The notes under the pieces are model-generated. The model was not told the origin of the DNA and did not search any database. It worked only from the letters and a program-made list of their open reading frames with translations. From Alcaligenes sp. SORT26 (GTDB lineage: Bacteria; Pseudomonadota; Gammaproteobacteria; Burkholderiales; Burkholderiaceae_B): a DNA stretch of 64,000 bases. A program made the position numbers and the translations under genes. The DNA lies in NCBI RefSeq assembly GCF_017377875.1, contig NZ_CP070975.1:3534001-3598000 (forward strand). The letters run 5' to 3'. Positions 16,573 to 25,836 of this stretch are shown in pieces; the stretch's first letter is position 1; each line of letters begins with the position of its first letter.

Positions 16573-17466
16573 ATGCTGGACTCCAAATTAAGCGAGATGT
16601 TCCTGGTTCTGGCTGAAGAGCTGCACTTTGGTCGGGCCGCCCAGCGTTTGTTCATGACCCAGCCGCCTTTGAGCCAAGCCATACGCAGGCTGGAAGAGCA
16701 GGTCGGTGCCACTCTGTTTATCCGCACCACGCGTACCGTGCAATTGACGGCGGCGGGAGCGGAGTTGCAACGACGCTTGCGTCTGATTGGCACGGAGCTG
16801 GAGCAGACGGTACAAGCGGTACAGCAAGTGCATCGGGGGGAAACCGGCATGCTGCGCATTGCCCTGACGCCCAGCAGTGCCTATGCCGACGTATCCAAGC
16901 ATTTGTATCGCTTTCGCCAGGATTTCCCGCAAGTGGATCTGCAGATTCACGAGATGAATTCCAGCGATATGCCTGCGGCCTTGTACGAACGTCGGGTTGA
17001 TGTGGCTTTGATCCGGCCATCCTTTGCCGTACCCGATCTGAATCCGCAGCTAGTGGAGTCCGAACCCATGATGTTTGTCCTCAGGCGCGATGATCCGCGT
17101 GCCGAAGAGCATCGTCAGGGGCTGACGCTATTCCAGGCTTTTTCCTATGAAATGGTGGCTTATTCGCGCCAGCAGTCGCGCTACTTTCATTTGCTTCAGC
17201 AACGCATGTTGCAGCGTTCAGGCTGCTTGCCGCGTTTTGTGCAGGAAAGCATGGTGCCAACGGTGTTGGTGATGGTTGAAGCCGGTATTGCCCCGGCTAT
17301 CGTGCCCGCTTCTTTGGCTCGTTTGCGCACGGATACGCTGGTGTATCTGCCTTTGCTGGATGCCGATGATATTGCTGCCGAGCTGATGAGTGCCTATGTC
17401 TCCGACAATCCTAACCCGGCCTTGACGAACTTTTTGGCGGTACTGGATCAGGACCGCTCAGTTTGA
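16573..17466 (+). CDS. LysR-family transcriptional regulator
   Basis: A 297-residue regulator. The N-terminal winged HTH (about 1-60) reads FLVLAEELHFGRAAQRLFM, PPLSQAIRRLEEQVG, TLFIRTTRTVQLT. The rest is the periplasmic-binding-like effector domain, close to the BenM/CatM branch by its LAEELHFGRAA motif. It is divergent from the Bug/amidase operon, the usual LysR target arrangement. Its stop overlaps the end of the AraC gene on the opposite strand by 9 bp. Confidence 0.92.
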   Translation: MLDSKLSEMFLVLAEELHFGRAAQRLFMTQPPLSQAIRRLEEQVGATLFIRTTRTVQLTAAGAELQRRLRLIGTELEQTVQAVQQVHRGETGMLRIALTPSSAYADVSKHLYRFRQDFPQVDLQIHEMNSSDMPAALYERRVDVALIRPSFAVPDLNPQLVESEPMMFVLRRDDPRAEEHRQGLTLFQAFSYEMVAYSRQQSRYFHLLQQRMLQRSGCLPRFVQESMVPTVLVMVEAGIAPAIVPASLARLRTDTLVYLPLLDADDIAAELMSAYVSDNPNPALTNFLAVLDQDRSV

Positions 17467-18312
17467 CTGACGTGCGGCCAGCCACTCCCGCATGGATTGG
17501 CCTGTGCGCTGGCGAAACAGACGGGATAGTGCCGATGGGTTGGCATAACCCAGGTCCAGGGCAATCCGTTTGGCCGATTGGCCTTGAACCAGTCTTTGGC
17601 ATGCCAGGGACAAGCGCCATTGGGCCAGGTAGTCCGCTGGAGTGTCGCCCACCCAATGCTTGAACTGCACAGCAAACGCGCTACGCGACAACTTGGCTTC
17701 CTGGGCCAGCGACTGTACCGTCCAGTCCCGGCCCGGATCGGCCTGAATCGCCAGCAAGGCCCGCGCAACGGGTGGGTGCGACAAGCCCCGAAAGAGGCCG
17801 ACAGGAATGTCACAACGATCCGGGTTATCAAACAGCCAGCGCAGCAACTGCAACAGCACGATCTCGAACAGGCGATCTGCCAGCAAGCGATGGCCGCAGC
17901 GCACGGACTCGGTTTCCGCAAATAACAGGCCCAGAGCTTGTTCCAGACCTGCCGCCTCGTCCAAGGGAACAATAATCAGACCAGGCAGGGAGCGGGCCAG
18001 GGGATGGTGTTCACCCCCGTCAAAATCCAGCGTCGCGCAGGTGAAGTCCGAGCCTTCATTGGGCAGATCGTAAAAAGCATGTTCCAGCGGTCGGGGATAA
18101 AACAGCAGGCTGGGGCGGTCAATCGTCATGACGGTTGGCACCGGATCACGCGGGTCATGACGCACGCTTAGCTGCCCACGTCGCAGGATGTGCAGGAAGG
18201 CACGGCCTGGCTGGGCCGCGAATCGCGTTACACCACACAAAGAGCCGTTGTAGAACAAATGTGCCCGAACACGGAATTGTTCCAGCAGAAGGGAGAGGCG
18301 ATCCAGGTTCAT
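17458..18312 (-). CDS. AraC-family transcriptional regulator (cupin N-domain)
   Basis: A 284-residue protein with an N-terminal cupin/AraC_binding domain (FLHILRRGQLSVRH; RPSLLFYPRPLEHAFYDL) and a C-terminal double HTH (about 190-280: WTVQSLAQEAKLSRSAFAVQF, then KRIALDLGYANPSALSRLF). The start is placed at MNLDRLSLLL (18312); an in-frame upstream extension would run into the divergent gene's promoter. It is divergent from an AhpD-like gene 131 bp away, its likely target. Confidence 0.9.
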   Translation of the reverse strand: MNLDRLSLLLEQFRVRAHLFYNGSLCGVTRFAAQPGRAFLHILRRGQLSVRHDPRDPVPTVMTIDRPSLLFYPRPLEHAFYDLPNEGSDFTCATLDFDGGEHHPLARSLPGLIIVPLDEAAGLEQALGLLFAETESVRCGHRLLADRLFEIVLLQLLRWLFDNPDRCDIPVGLFRGLSHPPVARALLAIQADPGRDWTVQSLAQEAKLSRSAFAVQFKHWVGDTPADYLAQWRLSLACQRLVQGQSAKRIALDLGYANPSALSRLFRQRTGQSMREWLAARQSN

Positions 18313-18443
18313 GAAAACATCCTCGTCTGGATGAAAAGGTAAGTTGTCGGGACTAATCTTATTCAATGATCTTGCGCTTGGCGAGACACTATCCCTGCTC
18401 GCTTCATTTCGGCCACAACGGCCCACTTCACCAGGAGATCACC

Positions 18444-18986
18444 ATGTCCCGTCTTACATTGCCTGAAGTTGCCCAAGCTCCCGCCGCCAGCCAGCCTGCT
18501 TTGCAGGAAATTCAAAAAGCCTTTGGTGGTAGCGTACCTGCCATGTTCCGTATGGTGTCCAATTCGCCAGCGGCCTTGCGCAGCATGTGGGGTTCCTTCG
18601 GCGCTTTTGCCGGTGGCCAGTTAGGCGCCAAGCTGGGTGAGCAATTGGCTATTGCCATTGCTGACCGTAACCGTTGCGAATACTGCCTGGCCGCGCATAA
18701 CGTGCTGGGTGCCAATGCCGGTTTGAGCCCAGAAGTTCTGGCGCAAGCCCAGCGTGGTCAGTCCGATGACCCTCGTACCGCAGCCGCATTGAAATTTGTG
18801 CTCAAGCTGGTGGACCAGCGTGGGCAAGTGTCGGCGGCCGATGTACAAGCTGTGCGCGACGCCGGTTTTTCCGAGGGTGAAGTGGTGGAGCTGGTCGGTG
18901 TTACCGCCTTGAACCTGTTCACCAACTACATCAACAATGCGCTGGAAGTCCCGGTGGATTTCAAGGCTGTTGAGCTGACTGCCTGA
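18444..18986 (+). CDS. AhpD-like / carboxymuconolactone-decarboxylase-family protein
   Basis: A 180-residue all-helical protein with the redox motif C-E-Y-C-L-A-A-H (CxxC plus histidine, about residue 74) of AhpD-type alkylhydroperoxidases, within NRCEYCLAAHNVLGANAG. Peroxidase-like activity is the best family guess; physiological substrate unknown. AGGAG precedes the ATG at 18444. It is divergent from the AraC regulator and ends in a strong terminator. Confidence 0.88.
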   Translation: MSRLTLPEVAQAPAASQPALQEIQKAFGGSVPAMFRMVSNSPAALRSMWGSFGAFAGGQLGAKLGEQLAIAIADRNRCEYCLAAHNVLGANAGLSPEVLAQAQRGQSDDPRTAAALKFVLKLVDQRGQVSAADVQAVRDAGFSEGEVVELVGVTALNLFTNYINNALEVPVDFKAVELTA

Positions 18987-18997
18987 AGATAGTCGTG

Positions 18998-19033
18998 AAA
19001 GCCCGCCTGCTGCTGTGCAGGCGGGCTTTTTTG
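18998..19033 (+). terminator. intrinsic terminator between ahpD-like and ydhR-like genes
   Basis: AAAGCCCGCCTGC and GCAGGCGGGCTTT pair across a 6-base loop, followed by a T-run. Confidence 0.9.
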
Positions 19034-19050
19034 TGTCTGCAGACGGGGTT

Positions 19051-19365
19051 TTATTTGGCTGCCGACAGGGGGCCGGCATTGATTTCTGTCAGTGGCTGGT
19101 TCACATCAAAAAAACGGGCATCAATGCCTGTGATCCCAAAGCTGTTAAGCCGCTTGCTGTGCATGTCCAGATAGGCTTGTGCGCTGGGCTTGTCGCTGAA
19201 CAGATACACGCCACCTGCTTTGGACTGTTCTTTATTTTCAGTCCAGATTTTCCAGATCAGGCCGGGTTCCAGACAGATGGATTGCGCCAGTTCTTGCATG
19301 GCTTCACCCATGTCTGCGCCCCAAGGGCCGGGGTAGGGAAAATCAACATACAGCAGGGTGCTCAT
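19051..19365 (-). CDS. YdhR-family small monooxygenase-like protein
   Basis: A 104-residue dimeric ferredoxin-like-fold protein. MSTLLYVDFPYPGPWGADM, LEPGLIWKIWTENKEQSKAG, GVYLFSDKPSAQAYLDMH and FDVNQPLTEIN line up with E. coli YdhR from its first residue, which fixes the start at 19365 with GGAG upstream. YdhR resembles mono-oxygenases structurally, but its reaction is unknown. Confidence 0.9.
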   Translation of the reverse strand: MSTLLYVDFPYPGPWGADMGEAMQELAQSICLEPGLIWKIWTENKEQSKAGGVYLFSDKPSAQAYLDMHSKRLNSFGITGIDARFFDVNQPLTEINAGPLSAAK

Positions 19366-19531
19366 GGTCAGCTCCATATCAAAATACGTGCCGAACATCA
19401 TACCTTGATGTTTGAATTGTCCAGTACTGTCTCTTATTTGTCATGGGACGTTGAAAGCGCCGTGATTGGCTGGCCTCGCCTATGAAGGGGGCGTATAGTT
19501 TTTCTTTTGCTATTTGCTGGTGGAAGCCCTC

Positions 19532-20416
19532 ATGTCCTGGACCGCGTTGTTGTTGGTGGTGTGTGCTGCGTTCATTCATGCGGGTTGGAATCTGCTCTCT
19601 AAACGGGCCGCCATGGCAGGGGCGCATTTTGTATTTGCGTACTCCTTTTTCGCCATCCTGTTTTATTTCCCCATCATGCTGTGGGTGGTCTTTACCCAGG
19701 GCAATATGCCCTGGACTAGCGAGACCATTACCTGTGTGATGCTCAGTGCCTTGCTGCACATGGGCTATAGCCTGAGCCTGCAAAAAGGCTATCAGGTGGC
19801 AGACCTCTCGGTGGTGTACCCGATTGCACGCGGCACAGGCCCCATGTTGTCTTCAATTGGTGCCTTTATCCTGCTGGGCGAGCCGGTACGACCATTGGGT
19901 GTATTGGGGATCTTGCTGGTGGTGATGGGCATTTTGTTGATCGCGACACAAGGACATTTGCGTCGTTTCTTCAGTCCTGCTGCGCTGACAGGCGTGCGTT
20001 GGGGGATGCAGACAGGGATCTTGATTGCGGCGTATACCGTGGTCGACGCCTATGGCGTCAAAGTCCTGCTGATCTCGCCTTTTTTGCTGGACTGGTTCAG
20101 CAATGTGCTGCGTCTGGGCATGTTGGCCCCCTTTATTGCCCGCCGAGGCCGGGCGGGCTTCGTCAAGCTCAAACCTTATTGGAAACTGGCGGCTGCTGTG
20201 GGCTTGCTGTCCCCCATGTCTTACATTCTGGTCCTGCAGGCCTTGAGTCTGGGCGCACCCTTGTCCATGGTGGCACCGGCCCGTGAAATGTCCATGATGG
20301 CTGGCACGCTGCTGGGCATGGTGGTGCTGCGCGAGAAAGCCAATGTCTGGAGTCTGCTGGGCTGTGCGGTCATGATCAGCGGCGTGATTGCCCTGACTTC
20401 CGGCCCCGCTGCCTGA
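19532..20416 (+). CDS. EamA/DMT-family transporter
   Basis: A 294-residue integral membrane protein with ten predicted hydrophobic segments arranged as two EamA repeats: LLLVVCAAFIHAGWNLLSKR at the start, and VYPIARGTGPMLSSIGAFILLGE at the end of repeat one. Repeat two closes with VAPAREMSMMAGTLLGMVVL. These are metabolite or drug exporters of the DMT superfamily; the substrate is unknown. ATG 19532 follows GGAAG. Confidence 0.88.
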   Translation: MSWTALLLVVCAAFIHAGWNLLSKRAAMAGAHFVFAYSFFAILFYFPIMLWVVFTQGNMPWTSETITCVMLSALLHMGYSLSLQKGYQVADLSVVYPIARGTGPMLSSIGAFILLGEPVRPLGVLGILLVVMGILLIATQGHLRRFFSPAALTGVRWGMQTGILIAAYTVVDAYGVKVLLISPFLLDWFSNVLRLGMLAPFIARRGRAGFVKLKPYWKLAAAVGLLSPMSYILVLQALSLGAPLSMVAPAREMSMMAGTLLGMVVLREKANVWSLLGCAVMISGVIALTSGPAA

Positions 20417-20509
20417 TTGCTCTCTTGAAATATCGCAGGACGTCCCTATCTGTCTGCAATAGGGCGCGCTTTGGCGCGCGGCAATCAACCCATTTTTTGC
20501 TTTTTCACC

Positions 20510-22414
20510 ATGAGCCAGACTGACACTGCGAATACGTCCGAAACCTTGGGTTTTCAGGCTGAAGTCAAACAATTACTGCATTTGATGATTCACTCCTTGT
20601 ACAGCAACAAGGAGATTTTCCTGCGTGAGCTGGTATCCAATGCGTCGGATGCCTGTGACAAACTGCGCTTTGAGGCCATCGACAATCCAGCCTTGCTGGA
20701 GGGCGATCCAGAAATGCGTATCCGTGTGGAGTTCGACAAAGAACAGCGCACGATCACCCTGTCTGACAACGGCATTGGCATGTCGCGTGATGAAGCCATT
20801 GCCAACCTGGGCACCATTGCGCGCTCGGGCACCAAAGAATTCTTCTCCCAACTGACGGGCGACAAGCAGAAAGACACCCAACTGATTGGTCAGTTTGGCG
20901 TGGGCTTTTACTCCTCCTTTATCGTGGCCGACAAAGTGTCCGTGTTGACGCGCCGTGCAGGTCAGGATCAGGAAGCCGTGCTGTGGGAATCCGCTGGTGA
21001 AGGTGAATTCACCATCGCCGCCGCCAAGAAAACCGAGCGCGGTACGACGATTACCCTGCATCTGCGTGAAGGCGAGGACGATTTCCTGGACGGCTGGCGC
21101 TTGCGCAACGTGCTGCGTCGCTACTCCGATCACATCTCTTTGCCTGTGCAAATGCGCAAAGAAGAGTGGGACGAGGAAAAGCAGCAGCAAGTCATTCAGG
21201 ACGAATGGGAAAGCATTAACCAGGCCAGCGCCTTGTGGACACGCTCCAAGTCGGAAATTACTGACGAGCAGTACCAGGAGTTCTACAAGCACATCGCCCA
21301 CGATTACGAGAATCCTCTGGCCTGGACACACAACCGGGTAGAAGGCCGTAGCGAATACACCCAACTGTTGTTCGTACCCAAGCAGGCTCCGTTTGACCTG
21401 TGGGACCGCGATGCTCGCCGTGGCGTGAAGCTGTACGTGAAGCGCGTGTTCATCATGGACGACGCCGAGCAACTGTTGCCCGCCTACCTGCGCTTTGTGC
21501 GTGGCGTAATCGATTCGGCCGACCTGCCGCTGAACGTGTCGCGTGAAATCCTGCAAGAAAGCCGTGATGTGCGTGCTATCCGTGAAGGTAGTGCCAAACG
21601 CATCCTGTCCTTGCTGGAAGATCTGGCCGAGAACCAGCCCGAGCAATACGCCGAGTTCTGGAACCAGTTTGGCCAAGTCCTGAAAGAAGGCGCAGGCGAA
21701 GACATGAGCAACCAGGCGCGTATCGCTGCCTTGCTGCGCTTTGCTTCCACGAATCAGGAAGGCTCGGCTCAGACCGTGTCCCTGAACGATTACATCGCTC
21801 GAATGAAAGAAGGCCAGGACAAGATTTACTACGTCACGGCTGACACCTTTGCTGCTGCATCGAACAGCCCGCATCTGGAAGTATTCCGCAAGAAAGGCAT
21901 CGAAGTGCTGCTGATGTCCGATCGCGTGGACGAGTGGATGCTGTCCTATCTGCGTGAATTTGAAGGCAAGCAACTGGTGTCTGTGGCCAAGGGCGGCCTG
22001 GATCTGGATGCGCTGGCGGACGAGGAAGAAAAGAAGCATCAGGCCGAAGTGGCTGAAACCTTCAAACCTCTGGTTGATCGCCTGCAAACCACATTGGGCG
22101 AGAAGGTCAAGGAAGTGCGCATTACCGCACGTCTGGTCGATTCCCCCGCTTGCGTGGTGGTCGATGCCAACGAACTGAGCCCGCACCTGCTGCGTATGCT
22201 GCAAGCCGCTGGCCAGGAAGCTCCTGAAGTGAAGCCAATTCTGGAAATCAACCCGGAACACGCTTTGATCGCCAAGGTCCAGGCCGCTGACGATGAAGCC
22301 TTTGGTGAATGGGCGCAATTGCTGCTGGAACAAGCCATGCTGGCCGAAGGCGCCGCATTGCAAGATCCCGCCAGCTTTGTGAAACGCGTGAACCGTTTGC
22401 TGCTGAACCTGTAA
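20510..22414 (+). CDS. htpG: molecular chaperone HtpG (Hsp90)
   Basis: The 634-residue bacterial Hsp90. The N-terminal GHKL ATPase domain (about 1-235) shows [36 protein letters not shown] and [15 protein letters not shown]. The middle domain has [16 protein letters not shown] and [10 protein letters not shown], and the C-terminal dimerisation domain ends [11 protein letters not shown]. Full length, no breaks. The start at [12 protein letters not shown] is the first plausible ATG after the upstream gene. Confidence 0.97.
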   Translation: MSQTDTANTSETLGFQAEVKQLLHLMIHSLYSNKEIFLRELVSNASDACDKLRFEAIDNPALLEGDPEMRIRVEFDKEQRTITLSDNGIGMSRDEAIANLGTIARSGTKEFFSQLTGDKQKDTQLIGQFGVGFYSSFIVADKVSVLTRRAGQDQEAVLWESAGEGEFTIAAAKKTERGTTITLHLREGEDDFLDGWRLRNVLRRYSDHISLPVQMRKEEWDEEKQQQVIQDEWESINQASALWTRSKSEITDEQYQEFYKHIAHDYENPLAWTHNRVEGRSEYTQLLFVPKQAPFDLWDRDARRGVKLYVKRVFIMDDAEQLLPAYLRFVRGVIDSADLPLNVSREILQESRDVRAIREGSAKRILSLLEDLAENQPEQYAEFWNQFGQVLKEGAGEDMSNQARIAALLRFASTNQEGSAQTVSLNDYIARMKEGQDKIYYVTADTFAAASNSPHLEVFRKKGIEVLLMSDRVDEWMLSYLREFEGKQLVSVAKGGLDLDALADEEEKKHQAEVAETFKPLVDRLQTTLGEKVKEVRITARLVDSPACVVVDANELSPHLLRMLQAAGQEAPEVKPILEINPEHALIAKVQAADDEAFGEWAQLLLEQAMLAEGAALQDPASFVKRVNRLLLNL

Positions 22415-22425
22415 ATCTGAAACTA

Positions 22426-22456
22426 GCTGAATCCGCTCGTAAAGAGCGGATTCAGC
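22426..22456 (+). terminator. hairpin downstream of htpG
   Basis: GCTGAATCCGCTC pairs perfectly with GAGCGGATTCAGC across GTAAA; no T-run follows, so it may stabilise the message rather than terminate. Confidence 0.6.
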
Positions 22457-22470
22457 AAATTGTCAGCTTA

Positions 22471-22510
22471 TAAGCCTCTTTCTTGTTTTGTAAGATAGAG
22501 GCTTTTTTGC
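22471..22510 (+). terminator. intrinsic terminator downstream of htpG
   Basis: AAGCCTCT and AGAGGCTT flank a longer loop and are followed by TTTTTTG; it closes the htpG transcript. Confidence 0.75.
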
Positions 22511-22839
22511 GCCTATTGAAAGGTTATTAAGGGGAGAAGGGGGAAGATGAGTGGAGGGTTAAAATTCAATCACTAAGCGATTTTTTATTTTTTGTCCATC
22601 TTAATGAGAATTGATCGTAATACGATGCATGGACACCACACTGTGGACGAAAACAAGCTGATTTTTAGCTGAATTTAAGGAAATCGTAAGATTTGGATAG
22701 ACTTCATAATAAGAATGATTGATATTACGGGCTCCCATTAAAAGCACTTATTCGGCAGCGAAACACCGCTAACGCGAGCGATCGTGCCCCTTTCAATCGC
22801 CCTGCCTTGAAAAGTGATACCTACCATTTGGAGCTGGTG
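22511..22839. promoter_or_regulatory. promoter region of the catecholate receptor with two Fur-like sites
   Basis: This 329-bp gene-free stretch is AT-rich and holds two Fur-like sequences, CTTAATGAGAATTGATCGT (22600-22618, about 9 of 19) and AAGAATGATTGATATTACG (22711-22729, about 11 of 19). Both are weaker than the other boxes in the window, but their position upstream of a siderophore receptor supports iron control. Confidence 0.45.
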
Positions 22840-25035
22840 ATGTCGTTCGTTTCCTCCTTGCCGCCTCGTCGTTTTGCCGAGACGGTTTTATCTGCCGCAC
22901 TGTTTGCGGCCCTGACTACCCCTGTTTTTGCTCAAGCCGCCGATCCAGGCGTGACCGAGCTGCAGTCGATCAAAGTCCAGGGCGCAACAGATAGCAATGG
23001 CATTGATGGCTTTCAAGCCCATAAAGCACAGTCGGTGAAGTTTTCCGAGTCTTTGCTGAACACACCCCGCTCCATTACTGTGATCCCCGAAGAGGTGATC
23101 AAGGACCGTGGCGCGACCTCCTTGCAAGATGTGTTGCGTACCACCCCAGGTATTACGCTGGGCTCGGGCGAAGGTGGCACGCCTATGGGCGATCGCCCCT
23201 TTATTCGCGGTTACGAAGCCAGTACCGATATTTTTATTGATGGCGTACGTGATTACTCCCGTGGCTCGCACGAGACCTTCAACCTGGAATCGGTTGAAGT
23301 CTTGAAAGGCCCCAGCTCGGCCTACACAGGCCGTGGCGGTACCGGCGGTAGCTTGAACCTGGTGACCAAGTCCCCCAAACTGAAAGACTTCTTCCAAGTG
23401 GAAGCGGGTTACGGTACGTCGGATCAATACCGCCTGACGGCAGACGGTAACTACGCGTTCTCCGATACCGGTGCCATTCGTCTGAACTTGATGCGTATGG
23501 GCGGTGAAGTAGCAGGCCGCGACGGCGTGAAGATTGATCGCTGGGGCATCGCGCCTTCCATCGCCTTTGGCTTGGGTACTCCTACCCGTGTGACCTTGTC
23601 CTACTCCCGTCTTGAAAACAAGGACATGCCGGATCTGGGCTTCCCCTTCAAGAATGCGGCCAACCCGGATCGAGTCACTCCTTTGGAAGCGGACCGCGAC
23701 ACCTTTTATGGTCGTCGCAATGTGGACTTCCGTAAGTACACGGCAGATACCGCAACCGCCAGCGTCGAGCACGATCTGAACGATCGCTTCACGGTTCGTA
23801 ACGTGACGCGCTACAGCAAGACGCTGAATCACTACTTGATGACACGTCCGTCTTTTGACAATTGCACAGCGAGCTCGGGCGGGGCTTGCGCGACAGAGGG
23901 CCCAGGCCTGCAGTTCCGTCGTGATGATCGGACGAACTACCGGGTCTCCGAGTCCTTGTTGAACCAGACCGATGTCTATGGCAGCTTCAATACTGGTTCG
24001 CTCAAGCACGATATCGTTGCAGGGGTGGAGATCAGCAAAGAGGAAATCCACAACAAGACGATGACGGGTGGTCCAGGCCGTGAGACGGATTCCTTCTACA
24101 ATCCGGATCCTAACCGCCAATACAACTACTCCTTGCAATACGGTCCCAAGACCAAGACCGGCGATATCAAGACTCGCTCGGCTTATATCTTTGACACGAT
24201 TGCATTTAATGATCAGTGGTCGGTGAATGGTGGTTTGCGCTTTGATCGCTTTGAAGCAGACAACACCAAAGAGTCCCGCAAAGACGATATGTGGAACTAC
24301 CAGTTGGGCGTGGTGTACAAGCCTGCGCGCAATGGTTCTATCTACTTGAGCTATGGCACCTCGTCCAACCCAACGGGTGAAAACCTGGGTCAGGCCGGTG
24401 GTGCTGACGGCCCAGCGGGCGGTGCCGCTATCCGTGACTTGAAGCCAGAGCGCAGCTATAGCTGGGAACTGGGCACCAAGTGGGATGTGGCCGACGAGAA
24501 GCTTTCTCTGACAGCGGCTATCTTCCAGACCGACAAGAAAGATGCCCGCTCTACCGATCCTTTGACGGGCGATGTTTCCTTGAGCGGCAGCAACCGTGTT
24601 CGTGGTCTGGAGTTGGGTGCGGCTGGTGCCATTACTCCGAACTGGAATCTGTGGGCCGGTTATACCTATCTGGACCCCAAGATCAAGAAATACCGTAACA
24701 AAGATAATGTCTTTGACGGCAACCAGATGAAGTTCATCTCCAAACAGAGCTTCAACGTCTGGACAACCTACAAAGTCATGCCCGAGCTGACCTTGGGTGC
24801 AGGCGCTACCTTTGTTGGCAAGCGCTTTGTGGATGACGCCAACGAGCTGAAATTGCCGTCTTACTGGCGTTACGATGCGATGGCACGTTACGACCTGAAC
24901 AAGAACGTGTCCTTCCAGTTCAACGTCAACAACATCAGCAATGTGCGCATGTATGATGCTTCCCACGTTGGCGTGTTTGCCAACGTAGGCCCAGGCCGCT
25001 CTTACATGTTCAATGCTTCTTACCGCTTCGAGTAA
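22840..25035 (+). CDS. TonB-dependent siderophore receptor, catecholate (Fiu-like)
   Basis: A 731-residue outer-membrane receptor. A signal peptide ends near VFAQAADPGV, and there is no STN domain, so unlike the other two receptors here it does not signal through FecR. The plug contains LLNTPRSITVIPEEVIKDRG, DVLRTTPGITLGSGEGGTP and RGYEASTDIFIDGVRDY; the barrel ends NISNVRMYDASHVGVFANVG. GGAG lies 6 bp before the ATG at 22840. The next gene is piuC, the fixed companion of Fiu/PiuA-type catecholate receptors in other bacteria. The protein ends in YRFE rather than a terminal Phe. Confidence 0.93.
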   Translation: MSFVSSLPPRRFAETVLSAALFAALTTPVFAQAADPGVTELQSIKVQGATDSNGIDGFQAHKAQSVKFSESLLNTPRSITVIPEEVIKDRGATSLQDVLRTTPGITLGSGEGGTPMGDRPFIRGYEASTDIFIDGVRDYSRGSHETFNLESVEVLKGPSSAYTGRGGTGGSLNLVTKSPKLKDFFQVEAGYGTSDQYRLTADGNYAFSDTGAIRLNLMRMGGEVAGRDGVKIDRWGIAPSIAFGLGTPTRVTLSYSRLENKDMPDLGFPFKNAANPDRVTPLEADRDTFYGRRNVDFRKYTADTATASVEHDLNDRFTVRNVTRYSKTLNHYLMTRPSFDNCTASSGGACATEGPGLQFRRDDRTNYRVSESLLNQTDVYGSFNTGSLKHDIVAGVEISKEEIHNKTMTGGPGRETDSFYNPDPNRQYNYSLQYGPKTKTGDIKTRSAYIFDTIAFNDQWSVNGGLRFDRFEADNTKESRKDDMWNYQLGVVYKPARNGSIYLSYGTSSNPTGENLGQAGGADGPAGGAAIRDLKPERSYSWELGTKWDVADEKLSLTAAIFQTDKKDARSTDPLTGDVSLSGSNRVRGLELGAAGAITPNWNLWAGYTYLDPKIKKYRNKDNVFDGNQMKFISKQSFNVWTTYKVMPELTLGAGATFVGKRFVDDANELKLPSYWRYDAMARYDLNKNVSFQFNVNNISNVRMYDASHVGVFANVGPGRSYMFNASYRFE

Positions 25036-25063
25036 GTTGCGACTTGTAGTGTAAAGTCAGATG

Positions 25064-25083
25064 GGCCGCCTTTTGGGGCGGCC
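25064..25083 (+). other. GC hairpin between receptor and piuC
   Basis: GGCCGCC and GGCGGCC pair across TTTTGG. It lacks a clean T-run, so partial termination or message stabilisation that lowers piuC relative to the receptor is possible. Confidence 0.5.
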
Positions 25084-25134
25084 TGTCTGTTTCTTGCTTG
25101 GACTTGTCTTCCTTTTTGCTCTCGCAGGTATGCC

Positions 25135-25815
25135 ATGCTGATTACGATCCCTGATGTTCTGAACGCTGAACAGTTGCGCGACTGTCGCCAGGCCCTGGAG
25201 CAGGCGCAGTGGGAAGATGGACGCACGACGGCGGGTTATCTGGCTCAGCACAGCAAACGTAATTTGCAATTGCCGCTGGATACCGCTGTGTCCCGTCAGA
25301 TGGGAGAGTTCTTGATGCATGTGCTCGGCCAGCATAGCGGTTTTATTGCGGCTGCCTTGCCCTTGCGTATGTTGCCTCCGCGTTTCAACCGCTACGAGGG
25401 CGGTGGTGAGTACGGCAACCATATCGACAATGCTATTTTTACCGTTCCGGGCACGGCTCAGCGCTTACGGACGGATGTCTCTACGACCTTGTTTTTCAGT
25501 GACCCCGACGAATACGAAGGTGGTGAGCTGATCATCGAGGATGTGTACGGTACGCAGTCCATCAAGCTGCCTGCGGGGCATATGGTGGTCTATCCCGGCA
25601 CCAGCTTGCATCGAGTCCAGCCAGTCACTAAAGGGACGCGTTATGCATCCTTCTTCTGGACACAAAGCATGGTGCGCCATGCGCATCAACGCAAATTGCT
25701 GTGGGAACTGGATCAGAGCATTCAGCAACTGGCCAAGCAGAATGCGGATGCCCAGGAGCTGTCTCGCCTGACGGGGATTTATCATAATTTGCTGCGTGAA
25801 TGGAGCGATGTCTGA
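25135..25815 (+). CDS. piuC: Fe(II)/2-oxoglutarate-dependent hydroxylase PiuC (YbiX)
   Basis: A 226-residue dioxygenase of the prolyl-4-hydroxylase-like superfamily. The iron triad and 2-oxoglutarate arginine are visible: GNHIDNAIF supplies H and D (about 97/99), [20 protein letters not shown] supplies the second H (about 159) and the Arg. The N-terminal [14 protein letters not shown] is standard for the family. PiuC genes sit beside catecholate receptor genes and may modify or release iron from the siderophore, but the reaction is not established. It lies 99 bp after the receptor and 21 bp before the FMN oxidase. Confidence 0.93.
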   Translation: MLITIPDVLNAEQLRDCRQALEQAQWEDGRTTAGYLAQHSKRNLQLPLDTAVSRQMGEFLMHVLGQHSGFIAAALPLRMLPPRFNRYEGGGEYGNHIDNAIFTVPGTAQRLRTDVSTTLFFSDPDEYEGGELIIEDVYGTQSIKLPAGHMVVYPGTSLHRVQPVTKGTRYASFFWTQSMVRHAHQRKLLWELDQSIQQLAKQNADAQELSRLTGIYHNLLREWSDV

Positions 25816-25836
25816 TCGCCTGGAGTTTGATTGACC

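Noticed and set aside
20573-22363. Long open frame antisense to htpG
   Set aside because: It mirrors the strongly conserved htpG coding frame; its translation has no recognisable domain and arises from codon bias.
22888-24966. Very long open frame antisense to the catecholate receptor gene
   Set aside because: The plus-strand receptor is unmistakable; the antisense product shows only low-information composition.
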